Source: Aureimonas populi (GTDB lineage: Bacteria > Pseudomonadota > Alphaproteobacteria > Rhizobiales > Rhizobiaceae). Taken from it: a stretch of DNA of 64,000 nucleotides. A model generated the notes under the pieces. It made no database searches. It saw nothing but the letters and a program-made list of their open reading frames with translations, and was not told the origin of the DNA. The stretch is taken from assembly GCF_017815515.1 (NCBI RefSeq), contig NZ_CP072611.1:3162001-3226000 (forward strand), read 5' to 3'. A program made the translations under genes and the position numbers. This document shows positions 1 through 8,754 of this stretch, piece by piece; the stretch's first letter is position 1, and each line of letters starts with the position of its first letter.

Positions 1-2788
1 CGATATCGATTTCGCGGCGAACGACGTCCGCTCGGCCATCGACACCATCGTCGCGGAATTGCCCGATGACGCCGATCCCCCGGTTGTCGAGAAGAACAAC
101 AGCCAGGCCGAGCCCGTGCTTCGCTTAAGCCTGTCGTCGACGTCCATGACCCCGATGGAGCTGACGGACTGGGCCTCGCGCAACCTCACGGAGAGGCTTT
201 CGCGCCTGCCCGGCGTGGCGCGCGCGTCGATCTTCGGCGCACGCGATCCCGCGATGCGCATCTGGCTGGATACGAGCGCCATGGCCGAGCATTCGGTTAC
301 GGCACAGGATGTCATCTCCGCGCTGGGGTCATGGAATCTCGAACTGCCCACGGGCGACATCGAGACGGGCGCCCGCCAGATCCAGCTTCTGGCCCGAACC
401 CGTCTCGGCACGCCCGAGGAATTCAGCGAGATCGTCGTGCGGGATCAGGGCGCGCGCCCGTTCCTGCTCGGCGACGTGGCACGCGTGGAAGTCGCGCCGG
501 AGGCGACCGAGAGCAATTTCCGCACGAACGGCGTTTCGGGCCTCGGGATCGGCATACAGGCGCAGGCTCAGGCGAACACGGTTCTCATCTCCGAAGCGGT
601 CCGCGCCGAGGTGAACCGCATCGTCCCGAACCTGCCCGACGGCATGACTCTCGAAATCACCTCCGACGAGGCGGTCTTCATCGAAAGCACGATCGCGGAG
701 GTCCTGCGGGTTTTCGTGGAAGCCATCGTGCTCGTCATGGTCGTGATCTTCCTCTTCCTCGGTTCGGTGCGGCTGTCGCTCGTCCCGGTGGTGACGATCC
801 CCATTTCGCTGCTCGGCGCCGCCATCAGCATGCTCATCCTCGGCTTCTCGATCAACATCCTGACCCTGTTCGCGCTCATTCTCGCCATCGGGATCGTGGT
901 CGACGACGCGATCATCGTGCTGGAGAACATCCAGCGGCACAAACGCGAGGGTGTCACCACGATCGAGGCCGTCCGGCGCGGCACGAACCAGGTGAACTTC
1001 GCGGTCATCGCGATCACGGCCGTGCTCGCCGCCGTGTTCCTGCCGGTCAGCTTCATGGAAGGCGAGATCGGCCAGTTGTTCGCGGAGTTCGGGATCGTTC
1101 TCACCGTCGCGGTTCTGGTGTCCGGCTTCGTTGCGCTGACCCTGTCGCCGGTGCTTGCATCCCTGGTCATGCGCGACGACGAGCGCGCCAATCTTCTCAC
1201 CCGGACGAGCGAACGGGTGCTCGGCGCGCTGGAGCGGACCTATCGCGCAATCCTGTCGCGCCTTCTCCATGCGCCCGTGGCCCTGCTCGCACTGACCGGA
1301 TTCGTCATGGGGATGGCCTGGGTCGTCTACGGCCAGCTTCCGCAGCAGCTGATCCCGAACGAAGACCGCGGCCAGTTCCGCATCTATCTCGCCGCGCCGC
1401 AGGGCACCAGTCTCGAACGAACGGATGTCATCACCGCGCAGGTCGAGGCCATTCTCGACCCCCTGCGGCGGACCCGGTCGCCGGAAGGGGTCATCGAAAG
1501 CGTGTCGACCATCGTCGGTCATACCGGCGACATCCGCCGCGCCCAGATCGAGGTGAACCTCGTGCCGTGGAACGAGCGCAGCGTCACCGTCGAGGACGTT
1601 CTCGCCGAGCTTGGCCCGCAGCTCGACGCGGTCACCGACGCCATGCTCATGACGCGCGTGACCGGCGGCCTGGGGGGCGGTGCCGAGGACGGCTTGCAGT
1701 GGATGCTCGGCGGGCCTGACGTGGAAACGGCCGCGGAGTGGGCGGAAGAGCTGGCCGAGCTCCTGGAGGAGACGGGCAGGTTCGAGGAGGTGGAGATCGA
1801 CTATGCCGTGAACCAGCCGGCGGCGATGATCACCATCGATCGGGCGCGCGCCCAGGATCTCGACGTGGATGCGCATGCCGTCACGCAGACGCTGCAAGTG
1901 CTTTTCGCCTCCCACAGTGTCGGCGAATATGCCAGGGACGGACGCCAGTATCCGGTCATTCTCCAGGCCGCTGCCGGGGATCGCGCCTCGCTTGCGGCGC
2001 TGGACCGGGTGCAGATCCGCAACGAGCGCGGCGATCTCATTCCCCTGTCGAGCTTCGTATCGGTCGAGACCGGCGCCGCCGTCCCCGAGATCATCCGTTT
2101 CGACCGGGCGCATTCGGTGGAGATGGAGGCCGACCTTGGCGAGGACGCGGATCTCGGCGCCGCCATCGCCGCGGTGGAGTCTGCCGCGAGGGAGCTGCCG
2201 GCCGGCGCGACCATAGCATGGCAGGGACAGGCGGACGACTATCTGCGGGCGTCCTCCGGCATCGTCATGGTGTTCGCGCTCGGGCTCGTGATCGTCTATC
2301 TCGTCCTCGCGGCGCAGTTCGAAAGCTTCACGACACCGCTCACCATCCTCCTGACCGTTCCTCTCGGGCTTGCGGGAGCGGTGGGCACGCTTTTCCTCGC
2401 CGGCGCGTCGATCAACATCTACAGTCAGGTAGGCCTCGTCCTGCTGGTCGGGCTCTTGGCGAAGAACGGCATCCTGATCGTGGAGTTCGCCAATCAGCTT
2501 CGGGAAGAAGGCCGTTCACTATACGACGCCGCGCTCGAGGGCGCCGTCACGCGGCTGAGGCCGGTCATCATGACGACGATCACCATGGTGCTCGGCGCGC
2601 TGCCGCTCGCGCTTGCGAGCGGTCCCGGCGCCGAAAGCCGCCGCGCCGTCGGTCTTGTCATAACCGGCGGACTGAGCTTCGGACTTTTGCTGACGCTGTT
2701 CCTCATTCCGGTGGTCTATGTCCTGGTCGAGCGCGCATCATCCCGGGGGCGCCGCCGGCCAAATGTGGAACATGTGCCAGCGCTCTGA
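1..2788 (+). CDS. RND multidrug efflux permease (AcrB/MexF-type), 5' end outside window
   Basis: Inner-membrane proton-driven transporter of the HAE1/RND family that exports drugs through a periplasmic adaptor and outer-membrane channel. The frame is open to the window edge, so about 929 codons are visible of a family norm near 1040; roughly the first 100 residues are missing. Seen: the TM4 acidic pair in GIVVDDAIIVLEN, the TM10 lysine in LLAKNGILIVEF, and the threonine of RPVIMTTITMVLG, which together form the proton relay. Two blocks of hydrophobic segments flank two large periplasmic loops, as the family requires. The adaptor gene should lie just upstream, outside the window. Substrate cannot be predicted. 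The TTG at 59 is only an internal codon, not the start. Confidence 0.95.
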   Translation, partial: DIDFAANDVRSAIDTIVAELPDDADPPVVEKNNSQAEPVLRLSLSSTSMTPMELTDWASRNLTERLSRLPGVARASIFGARDPAMRIWLDTSAMAEHSVTAQDVISALGSWNLELPTGDIETGARQIQLLARTRLGTPEEFSEIVVRDQGARPFLLGDVARVEVAPEATESNFRTNGVSGLGIGIQAQAQANTVLISEAVRAEVNRIVPNLPDGMTLEITSDEAVFIESTIAEVLRVFVEAIVLVMVVIFLFLGSVRLSLVPVVTIPISLLGAAISMLILGFSINILTLFALILAIGIVVDDAIIVLENIQRHKREGVTTIEAVRRGTNQVNFAVIAITAVLAAVFLPVSFMEGEIGQLFAEFGIVLTVAVLVSGFVALTLSPVLASLVMRDDERANLLTRTSERVLGALERTYRAILSRLLHAPVALLALTGFVMGMAWVVYGQLPQQLIPNEDRGQFRIYLAAPQGTSLERTDVITAQVEAILDPLRRTRSPEGVIESVSTIVGHTGDIRRAQIEVNLVPWNERSVTVEDVLAELGPQLDAVTDAMLMTRVTGGLGGGAEDGLQWMLGGPDVETAAEWAEELAELLEETGRFEEVEIDYAVNQPAAMITIDRARAQDLDVDAHAVTQTLQVLFASHSVGEYARDGRQYPVILQAAAGDRASLAALDRVQIRNERGDLIPLSSFVSVETGAAVPEIIRFDRAHSVEMEADLGEDADLGAAIAAVESAARELPAGATIAWQGQADDYLRASSGIVMVFALGLVIVYLVLAAQFESFTTPLTILLTVPLGLAGAVGTLFLAGASINIYSQVGLVLLVGLLAKNGILIVEFANQLREEGRSLYDAALEGAVTRLRPVIMTTITMVLGALPLALASGPGAESRRAVGLVITGGLSFGLLLTLFLIPVVYVLVERASSRGRRRPNVEHVPAL

Positions 2789-3442
2789 GCTCTTGAGCGC
2801 CATGCTGGCAGAATGTTCCCGGAGCGGAGTGTAATTCGGCCTGTTGCACGCCGGCTGAGACACTCGATTACACTTGCCTGATGCCGGCACACAGCCGACG
2901 CAGGCAGGCGCGCTGGCGAAAACTACGCTCGGCTGAATGGCATCCACTTTCCGCGCCGCGTTCCGCCTCACCAGTGAAACACGGCGTCAGAGCAGCGGAA
3001 AGAGGACCGGAACGAAATCGCTGTGCCGCACCTTTTCCAAAAATTCGATCGCCGGAAGCGCCGCGATGAAGAGCAATCCGTCGCGGAGCGTCCGTTTGAG
3101 CGCGGCAGGTGAAAACGTGACCTCCTCGACATCGCGGTAAAGCGACGGCTTTGGCCAGAAGCCGGGGGTCTGGCGGGCATAGTCTCGAATCTTCTGGCCG
3201 AACAGCGATTCCAGATGCGCGGCCTCCTTGTGCCGAGGACGAGATAGGCGACGGGCGCGAGCCCACACGCCAGGCTGAGAACGAAGAAACGGAAAACTAC
3301 GTCTACGCCATAGCCCTCTCAGACTTTCCAAAATAGGTCTATAGTCGGAAGACAATGCATAGTCGTCTGCTGACTGCGGCTTCAAAGAGACCGGCCGATC
3401 ATGCAGACGTTGCTTCTCATGCCTGAGAAGGTGCACCAACCA
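2789..3442. other. Gene-poor gap, possible fragment of a membrane protein
   Basis: No complete gene is convincing here. On the minus strand at 3439-2987 there is an open frame whose last 75 residues look protein-like, with a polar stretch (KIRDYARQTPGFWPKPSLYR) followed by a hydrophobic tail (DGLLFIAALPAIEF). It lacks a ribosome binding site and I do not recognise a family. It may be the 3' relic of a larger gene or a chance frame. The gap separates the efflux pump from the patchwork of regulator and oxidoreductase genes. Confidence 0.2.
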
Positions 3443-4264
3443 TCACCGATGGAAGGTGACGCTCTCCGAAATGGGCGCGCGATCCATGCGAATTCGATTC
3501 CCGGGCGCTTCTTCATCCGGGTAGCCGAACGAGATGCCGAACAGCATTTTCAACTCTTCTGGAATGCCGAGATAGTCACGGATCGCGCCCGCGAAAAACC
3601 CGAGCGCCGTTTGCGGGACGCCGCCTAGCCCCCGCGCCGCCAGCGACAACAAGAAGGTCTGGCCATACATTCCGACGTCGCCGGCGACGCGCACGTTGTC
3701 GCCGAACGAAGGCATGAACAGCAGGGCGGCATGCGGTGCGTTGAAGAACGAGTAGTTCATTGCAGCCGCCCGCTGCCTGCCCTCCCTGTCATCCCGCATG
3801 ACGTTCATGGCTTCGTAGTAGGCCTTGCCCTGTGCGTTCTTGCGCTCTTCATAGGGTCCGTAGAACTCGTCCATGTCGAAGGGGAAGTCGGGCGTGAAGT
3901 CACCCGCGTCGCTCTTGGCGTGCAGCACCCGAGACAGGCCCTCGAGCTTTGCGCCCGAGACAATGTGGACGTTCCACGGTTGGGTGTTGCAGTTGGAAGG
4001 GGCGCATTGGGCGTCTTCGAGTACCTCGCGAATGATGCTCTCCGGGACGGGCGTCCTCTGAAAGCCGCGAAAAGACCGGCGTGTCCGTGCTGTTTCTTCG
4101 AAGGACAACATGCCCTCTTTGGCAATGGCATGGATCTCGTTGCCGAAAGGCTGCGCGTCATCCGCACCTTCCAGTTTCGCAACGTGGACATCGTGTCCCG
4201 ATGCGCTCGGCTTGCGTGCGAGCGCGCGGTCAATATCATCGGTTCCGATGGCGCCGTTCTTCAT
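3443..4264 (-). CDS. Nitroreductase family FMN oxidoreductase
   Basis: Predicted 273-residue flavoprotein that reduces nitro groups or quinones with NAD(P)H. After a nonconserved leader of about 50 residues the classic core begins at MLSFEETARTRRSFRGF, followed by the FMN-binding APSNCNTQPWNVHIV segment and, near the C-terminus, the glycine-rich ARGLGGVPQTALG motif. The ATG at 4264 is chosen because AAGG lies about 9 bases upstream; a TTG at 4279 has none. The gene is divergent from an HxlR regulator, with palindromic repeats between them, so it is probably the regulator's target. Physiological substrate unknown. Confidence 0.88.
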   Translation of the reverse strand: MKNGAIGTDDIDRALARKPSASGHDVHVAKLEGADDAQPFGNEIHAIAKEGMLSFEETARTRRSFRGFQRTPVPESIIREVLEDAQCAPSNCNTQPWNVHIVSGAKLEGLSRVLHAKSDAGDFTPDFPFDMDEFYGPYEERKNAQGKAYYEAMNVMRDDREGRQRAAAMNYSFFNAPHAALLFMPSFGDNVRVAGDVGMYGQTFLLSLAARGLGGVPQTALGFFAGAIRDYLGIPEELKMLFGISFGYPDEEAPGNRIRMDRAPISESVTFHR

Positions 4265-4331
4265 TCGATAGCCCTTCAACCAATTGTTGCTTCACCGTCG
4301 GGATTAGGGGTAAACGGAGAAACGAGCAAGA

Positions 4332-4357
4332 ACCCACCCGGAGGTGGGTAACCCACC
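4332..4357. promoter_or_regulatory. Alternating palindromes in nitroreductase-hxlR intergenic region
   Basis: ACCCACC CGGA GGTGGGT (4332-4349) is a perfect 7-bp inverted repeat, and GGTGGGT A ACCCACC (4343-4357) is a second one sharing its right arm. Three copies of the same heptamer in alternating orientation sit directly upstream of the HxlR start and between divergent genes, which fits an autoregulatory operator. Binding by HxlR is inference. Confidence 0.5.
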
Positions 4358-4371
4358 AAAAGGCAAGTATA

Positions 4372-4752
4372 ATGGACCGGGATTGGCGGTGCGAGGACTC
4401 GAAGCAGCAGCTCATCTGGGCAACCGCGACGAGCGAGACGCTGCGGGTGCTGGAGGGTAAATGGAAGATCGTCATCATCTGCCAGCTCTTTGCCGCCAAG
4501 TCGCCTTTGCGCTTTTCCGAACTTGAAAAACGGGTGGAGGGGGTGAATCAGAAGATGCTGATCCAGCAACTGAAAGAGCTGGAGAAAGATGGTATCGTCA
4601 TCCGCACGGTTTATCCGCAGGTGCCACCGAAAGTGGAGTACGCGTTGAGCAAGATGGGTTTGGCGCTCGGTCCATCCCTCGAGGCATTGATCGACTGGGC
4701 CTTCCTGAAATGCCAGACGACAAGCGAATTGAACGAGTCTATCGAACGCTAG
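4372..4752 (+). CDS. HxlR family winged-helix regulator
   Basis: A 126-residue MarR-like regulator. Seen: the cysteine-containing N-terminus WRCEDS, the family core TLRVLEGKWKIVIICQLF and LRFSELEKRVEGVNQKMLIQ (recognition helix), then the wing RTVYPQVPPKVEYALSKMG. HxlR proteins usually sense electrophiles or aldehydes through cysteines; here C7 (RCEDS) and C36 (IICQLF) are candidates. The ATG at 4372 lies 8 bases after AGG. It is divergent from the nitroreductase, with paired palindromes between, implying control of that gene and itself. Confidence 0.9.
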   Translation: MDRDWRCEDSKQQLIWATATSETLRVLEGKWKIVIICQLFAAKSPLRFSELEKRVEGVNQKMLIQQLKELEKDGIVIRTVYPQVPPKVEYALSKMGLALGPSLEALIDWAFLKCQTTSELNESIER

Positions 4753-4902
4753 GGCTCAGACTCAATCAGAACCAGAATGCGACGGCGGTAGCGATTGCCA
4801 CGGCTGAAAGGAAGTTTGCGGCCAGCTGGAGGGTTCGAAAAGCCTCTTTCTTTGAGGGCCGTCGCATGTTTCCGTTTTCCGACGATTTTGGTGGAGATCG
4901 GA

Positions 4903-5170
4903 ATGCGGCAGCCGGGATTTTTTGACCATGCGTTTTCTCGGGCTGGGGCTGTCGGATCGGATGCCCGATGCCAAGACGATCTGGCTGTTTCGCGAGCGGC
5001 TGACGAAAGCGGACGCGATCGGACCGCTGTTCGAGCGCTTCGACCGGATGCTGCGAGAGGCCGGCTACATCCCGATGTCCGGGCAGATCGTCGACGCCTC
5101 GCTGGTTTCCGCTCCGCGTCAGCGCAATACGAAGGCGGAGAAGGCCGAAACTTCGAGACGAGGCGCTGGC
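4903..5170 (+). pseudogene. IS5-family transposase remnant with internal deletion
   Basis: The start MRQPGFFD (from 4903) is the typical N-terminus of this IS5 transposase group. It is joined, one base out of frame, to MRFLGLGLSDRMPDAKTI (from 4928), which in intact relatives lies about 90 residues further in. The downstream part continues through IWLFRERLTKADAIGPLF and GQIVDASLVSAPRQRNTKAE, then homology stops near 5150 and the rest of the DDE domain is absent. This is a dead relic produced by an internal deletion at FFD and a 3' truncation against the SDR gene. Terminal inverted repeats are not visible. Confidence 0.8.
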
Positions 5171-5212
5171 GCATTGACGAACTGCCTCAGCGGTCGATGG
5201 TCTCCCGGCCGA

Positions 5213-5950
5213 TCACCAGGGTTCAGGCTCCTCCCGGCCGAAGAAGCCGCCTGTCATGCCATCGTCCGGCAGCAGCGCCGCCAGCACGGACGCCTCGGCC
5301 CCTTCTTCCACGGTTTGCGCTCCCGGTCCCCCGCCGTTCAGATCGGTCGCCGTAAAGCCGGGCGCCACCGAGTTCACCTTGATGCCGGTGTCCTTCAACT
5401 CCTTCGCCAAAAGAACGGTCGCCATGTTGAGGGCCGCTTTCGTGCTGTTGTAGCCGGTCAACTGCACCGCCCCGAACTCCCATTCAGGATCACTGTGTCG
5501 GGCGAGCGAGCCGAGGCCGCTTGAAACGTTGACGATCCGGGCCGAGGGCGCCTTCTTCAGAAGGGGCAGCATCGCCTGAGTGACCTCCAGGGCGCCGAAA
5601 AAATTGGTCTCGAAGATGCGGCGGACTTCCAAAAGATCCGCTTTGCCGACAGGGCCGTCCGATGGCGAGCCCATGCCGGCGTTGTTCACGAGAACATCGA
5701 GCTTGCCGAAGCTGCTTTCGATTTCCTGCGCGGCGGCGCGGATCGTCGTGCGATCCGTGACGTCGAGATGAAGGAAACGGGCATCGATCCCTTCCTCCTT
5801 CAGCTTCACGGCGGCCGGTTCGCCGCGCGAGGGATCGCGCGCGCCCAGCAGGATCACATGTCCCTGCTGGCCGATCCGGCGCGCCGTTTCAAATCCGATC
5901 CCCTTGTTGGCTCCCGTGATCAAGGCAATGTGGCTTCCATGGTCTGTCAT
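5213..5950 (-). CDS. Short-chain dehydrogenase/reductase (carbonyl-reductase-like)
   Basis: A 245-residue classical SDR, an NAD(P)H-dependent carbonyl or alcohol oxidoreductase. Seen: cofactor motif TGANKGIG (residues 12-19), NNAG (89-92), catalytic Ser in NVSS (143/144), and Y167-x3-K171 in YNSTK. GARDPSRG at 36-43, with an Arg after the second strand, favours NADPH. The C-terminus ends in GFFGREEPEPW, usual for this subgroup. It is divergent from a TetR gene 43 bases away, probably its regulator. Substrate unknown. Confidence 0.9.
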   Translation of the reverse strand: MTDHGSHIALITGANKGIGFETARRIGQQGHVILLGARDPSRGEPAAVKLKEEGIDARFLHLDVTDRTTIRAAAQEIESSFGKLDVLVNNAGMGSPSDGPVGKADLLEVRRIFETNFFGALEVTQAMLPLLKKAPSARIVNVSSGLGSLARHSDPEWEFGAVQLTGYNSTKAALNMATVLLAKELKDTGIKVNSVAPGFTATDLNGGGPGAQTVEEGAEASVLAALLPDDGMTGGFFGREEPEPW

Positions 5951-5993
5951 GAAGCTTTCCTGTTGAGATTGTTGGTCTCTCTGGATTATATGA

Positions 5994-6650
5994 ATGAATG
6001 CTCAGGTTCGATACTCGCATATGACGGCGCTCCCGCCGGGCAGGCTGAAGTCCCGCAAACAGCCGTCTCAGGCGCGCTCGCAGGCGACGGTGGAGGCCAT
6101 ATTCGAGGCGACCATTCAGGTTCTGCTGCAGGGCGGCGCGCGTGCGCTGACGACAAACCGCATCGCCGAGAAGGCCGGGGTCTCTATCGGCACGCTGTAC
6201 CAATATTATCCGGGGAAAGAGGCCCTGCTCTATGCTCTGGTCGGCCGACACCTCGACAAGGCGAGTGCCGCTGTGGAGCTGGCTTGCCGAGCCCATCGGT
6301 CGATGCCGCTGGCGGATTGCAGTGACGCTTTCGTCAATGCCTACATCGATGCCAAGATCGGTGATCCGGAGGCGTCCCGTGCCCTGTATCACGCCTCAAC
6401 CGCGCTCGATATGAAGGACCTCACCGATACGACGATCAAGCGGCTGCATGGTGCGGCACGCGATCTGCTGGCCAGCGCACAGGACAGCCGGTTTGAAAAT
6501 CTCGACGGCGTGGTCTTCAGTTGGGTCGCGGTGGTGACGGGCGGTACACGTCAAATCTTCGAGGAGGATGAAACGATCGAGCGCTTACCGATCTTCCGTG
6601 AGCAGCTTGCTCGGATGTCACGTGCGTATCTCAACGCGGCGAAAGTATAG
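5994..6650 (+). CDS. TetR/AcrR family regulator
   Basis: A 218-residue repressor-type protein. The helix-turn-helix is clear: ALTTNRIAEKAGVSIGTLYQYYPGKEALLYAL (about residues 50-80, given as the family's core). The C-terminal ligand domain is not diagnostic. It is divergent from the SDR at 5950, and the 43-base spacer leaves one shared control region. ATGs at 5994 and 6021 are both possible; neither has a strong ribosome binding site. It belongs to the same subgroup as the TetR at 9508, which shares the QPKQSR/QPSQAR leader. Confidence 0.9.
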   Translation: MNAQVRYSHMTALPPGRLKSRKQPSQARSQATVEAIFEATIQVLLQGGARALTTNRIAEKAGVSIGTLYQYYPGKEALLYALVGRHLDKASAAVELACRAHRSMPLADCSDAFVNAYIDAKIGDPEASRALYHASTALDMKDLTDTTIKRLHGAARDLLASAQDSRFENLDGVVFSWVAVVTGGTRQIFEEDETIERLPIFREQLARMSRAYLNAAKV

Positions 6651-6768
6651 GCCTTTCCAGAGCGGCTCATTCGGGGGCGACTACCTGAGCCGCCCGACAT
6701 ATGAACTCCCCATAAGGTGGCGCCATCGTCTACGGCACGCCTCATTCCGCAGACGGAGAAGCCGCCGC

Positions 6769-7168
6769 CTATCCCGCTTGAGCGGATTCGTTCTCCGACG
6801 AATTCCGACATCGGCATTTAGTCTCGATGTCCCGAAAGCCGCCATCGCAGATGAGGAACTGTCTATGCAGCGTCTGGTGTGCGTTTCCGATTACGCACGA
6901 AGATGCTACTGGCGACATAAAACGAATGTTCTGCTTGGGCTTCTGATCGGTGGCGAAGGCAAGGATGCCCATGAGTTCGCCGCGTAGCTCGGCGTGGACC
7001 TCGCCGCGCTTCGGGCCGGGGGCCAGAACGATCTCGCCGATAAGCGAGCGCAGCGCCTCGGCGGCCTGCCTCCCGCCATCGGGATCATTGAGGGCTTCGG
7101 TGAACCGCTCCACGTTCCGACGTTAGACGGCGGCGATGTTGGGGTGCACGTCCGGCACATCGGCCGGG
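6769..7168 (-). pseudogene. Serine recombinase C-terminal fragment with in-frame stop
   Basis: On the minus strand DVPDVHPNIAAV, stop (TAA at 7125-7123), RRNVERFTEALNDPDGG and EALRSLIGEIVLAPGPKRGE read as the C-terminal segment of large serine site-specific recombinases. In relatives a tyrosine codon stands where the stop is, so one base change broke it. The catalytic N-terminal domain is absent; the fragment follows directly on a relaxase fragment. The reading frame continues to 6769, but the last 60 residues are not typical. Non-functional relic of a mobile element. Confidence 0.7.
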
Positions 7169-7376
7169 GCCTGACCGAGTCTCCTCCCCGGCGCAAAATC
7201 CATCGTGATGCCGAGTTGCTGCCTGCGTCCGGCGAGGATGGATTCCAGTTGCGGATCGCGTTCGAGGTTCATCGCCATGTTGCCCATCTCTGCCCTTGCC
7301 GCCCGGTGGCCGGAATAGTCTCCCGCCGCATATCTGTGCCGCTGGCCCGGTCGAGCTTCTGCCAGCGCTCCGCGAC
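7169..7376 (-). pseudogene. Ti-type TraA relaxase C-terminal fragment, frameshifted
   Basis: Minus-strand VAERWQKLDRAS (7376-7341) then, in another frame, RYAAGDYSGHRAARAEMGNM and LERDPQLESILAGRRQQLGI match the C-terminal end of Ti-type TraA. The intact relaxase at 31549-34527 has the parallel stretch RQYAAGDYSGYRPARVEMGN and DPQLESLLEGRKKDLGISF. The fragment is frameshifted and fused to recombinase sequence at its 3' side and to an SDR start at its 5' side. It shows that another conjugative element once sat here. Confidence 0.75.
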
Positions 7377-7414
7377 CCGACCCAGCCGGTGGCGCCTGTC
7401 AGGAATACGTGCAT
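7370..7414 (-). pseudogene. 5' stub of an NAD-dependent epimerase/SDR gene
   Basis: The minus strand from 7414 reads MHVFLTGATGWVGSR, the beginning of an extended SDR (TGxxGxxG Rossmann motif), and then runs into relaxase sequence. The stub resembles the start of the intact epimerase at 10849 (MTILLTGATGLVGSR). No catalytic part remains. Confidence 0.65.
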
Positions 7415-7528
7415 GGTCGGGGTCTCCGGTAAGTTCGTAGGAGTGGAGGTTTCGACTGATCCTGCCGGATCAGTCGGCCGGCGCCGCCATGTCCCGGGAA
7501 GGAGGGAAGCTGGCCGTGGCCGCCGCCG

Positions 7529-8686
7529 CTACCGTCTGGTGCCGCCGTAATCCGTCTGTTTGTCCCGCCAGACCGCGTGGACGTGAGGCCGGTCGGTGGA
7601 ATAGGCCGGATCCATGACCAGCTCGATCCACACGGAAGGTCCGTCGATGCGGACGTAATCCCCTTCATTGGTCAGCGAGGTCGAACCGGAGAATGCAAGA
7701 TAGGTGGAGCCAAGCTGGCTTTCGTAGTGGGCGAGGATCGCTGCGGCTTCCGGCTCGGAGATGTCGTTCACGTAAAGGCTGATCGCCCGCATCAGGCGGG
7801 CGCGCTGCTGGTCGTTCAGCGATGACACCGGAACGCCTTGGGCCCTGTCCGGAAAGTTCCAGTCCTTGTTCGACGCTTCGGGGCCAAGCAGAAGCGCATT
7901 CTGGCGGCGGGGAAGCCTGGCCGACGCGACCTGCTCCGGCGTGAGGGAGGCGAGCAGCGCCACGAATGCTTCCCACTCGTCAAGCTGGGGCCGCAGGGTC
8001 CCGCCCTCGAATTCAATTTCGGTTTGCGGCTCGATGGCTCGGAAGGACGGCGTGGCTCCGACCAGGAACCCGTCCCGATAGGTGTTGGTCACCGCGAGAT
8101 GGTGGCCGCCGAATTGGAGCTGCCACAGGCCCGTGTTCGAAGGCTCCCCGAGGAAAGCGATATAGAAGGCGCCGCGGCCGTAGCCGGACCTACCGCCATT
8201 CTGCCGGATCCAGTCATCAGCAGCTAGGTGCTGCTGGATCTCGTCAAAGCCTTCGTTCCGCCCGCTGCCCGTGGCGGCCGCGAGCAGCGCATTGAAGGCC
8301 TCCCACTGGGGGGCGGACAGAGTGCCCAGGGCCAGACCGATCCGCGCCTGGTTCCCACGAAGCCCCCACTGCGGATAGGTGTGCCACCGGGCGGCGTTGG
8401 CGAACGTATAGGGCTGGAGAAGGCTAGCGCGCTGTTCGGCGCTGAGGGCTGCCATGAAGGCGTTCGCTCTCTCCAGCACGACGGTCCCGGAGTTCGCGGA
8501 CGGGTCGCTGATCGGAAGGGCGGCTGTCCCGGCCACGGGCGATGACGTTGAAGAGCGCTCCGCCTGGTCGGGCCTGTCGGCGGCGTTGCATCCGCTTAGG
8601 CCGAGATGGAAGATGAGCGCGCTCGCAAGCGTTATCCGGCTCGCTTCGGCAAGGATTCCGGGCATGGGCTTTGTCTCCTTATTCAT
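7529..8686 (-). CDS. DUF3500 lipoprotein
   Basis: A 385-residue protein of the DUF3500 family, function unknown. The N-terminus has a hydrophobic signal ending in the lipobox LGLSGC with C33 as the lipidated cysteine, so the mature protein should be membrane-anchored in the periplasm. Family marks seen: repeated LSAEQ/LTPEQ segments, WQLQFGGHHLAVTNTYRDG (the HH motif), and the C-terminal IDGPSVWIELVMDP with HVHAVWRD. These conserved histidines could bind metal or haem, which is inference. It stands between the relic cluster and a methyltransferase gene and appears monocistronic. Confidence 0.85.
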   Translation of the reverse strand: MNKETKPMPGILAEASRITLASALIFHLGLSGCNAADRPDQAERSSTSSPVAGTAALPISDPSANSGTVVLERANAFMAALSAEQRASLLQPYTFANAARWHTYPQWGLRGNQARIGLALGTLSAPQWEAFNALLAAATGSGRNEGFDEIQQHLAADDWIRQNGGRSGYGRGAFYIAFLGEPSNTGLWQLQFGGHHLAVTNTYRDGFLVGATPSFRAIEPQTEIEFEGGTLRPQLDEWEAFVALLASLTPEQVASARLPRRQNALLLGPEASNKDWNFPDRAQGVPVSSLNDQQRARLMRAISLYVNDISEPEAAAILAHYESQLGSTYLAFSGSTSLTNEGDYVRIDGPSVWIELVMDPAYSTDRPHVHAVWRDKQTDYGGTRR

Positions 8687-8754
8687 CCGCGAGACCGGAT
8701 GGCGATCCGCGCAAATTTGTTTAGTAGTCCGTTGACCGCCCGGACCGATCGGCG

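Noticed and set aside
329..2113. Long minus-strand open frame opposite the RND pump
   Set aside because: Low-complexity, Arg/His/Asp-rich product without family marks; a typical antisense shadow in GC-rich DNA.
2868..3266. Additional minus-strand frame in the gap after the efflux pump
   Set aside because: Contains no protein-like segment; the overlapping frame at 2987-3439 is slightly better but is also unproven.
4368..4373. Perfect TATAAT before the HxlR gene
   Set aside because: It includes the A and T of the start codon at 4372, so it cannot be the -10 of that gene's leadered transcript; a leaderless start is not supported.
5476..5500. CTCCCATTCAGGATCACTG, a partial look-alike of the att repeat
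   Set aside because: Too many mismatches to the 18-bp guaA end; lies inside the SDR coding sequence.
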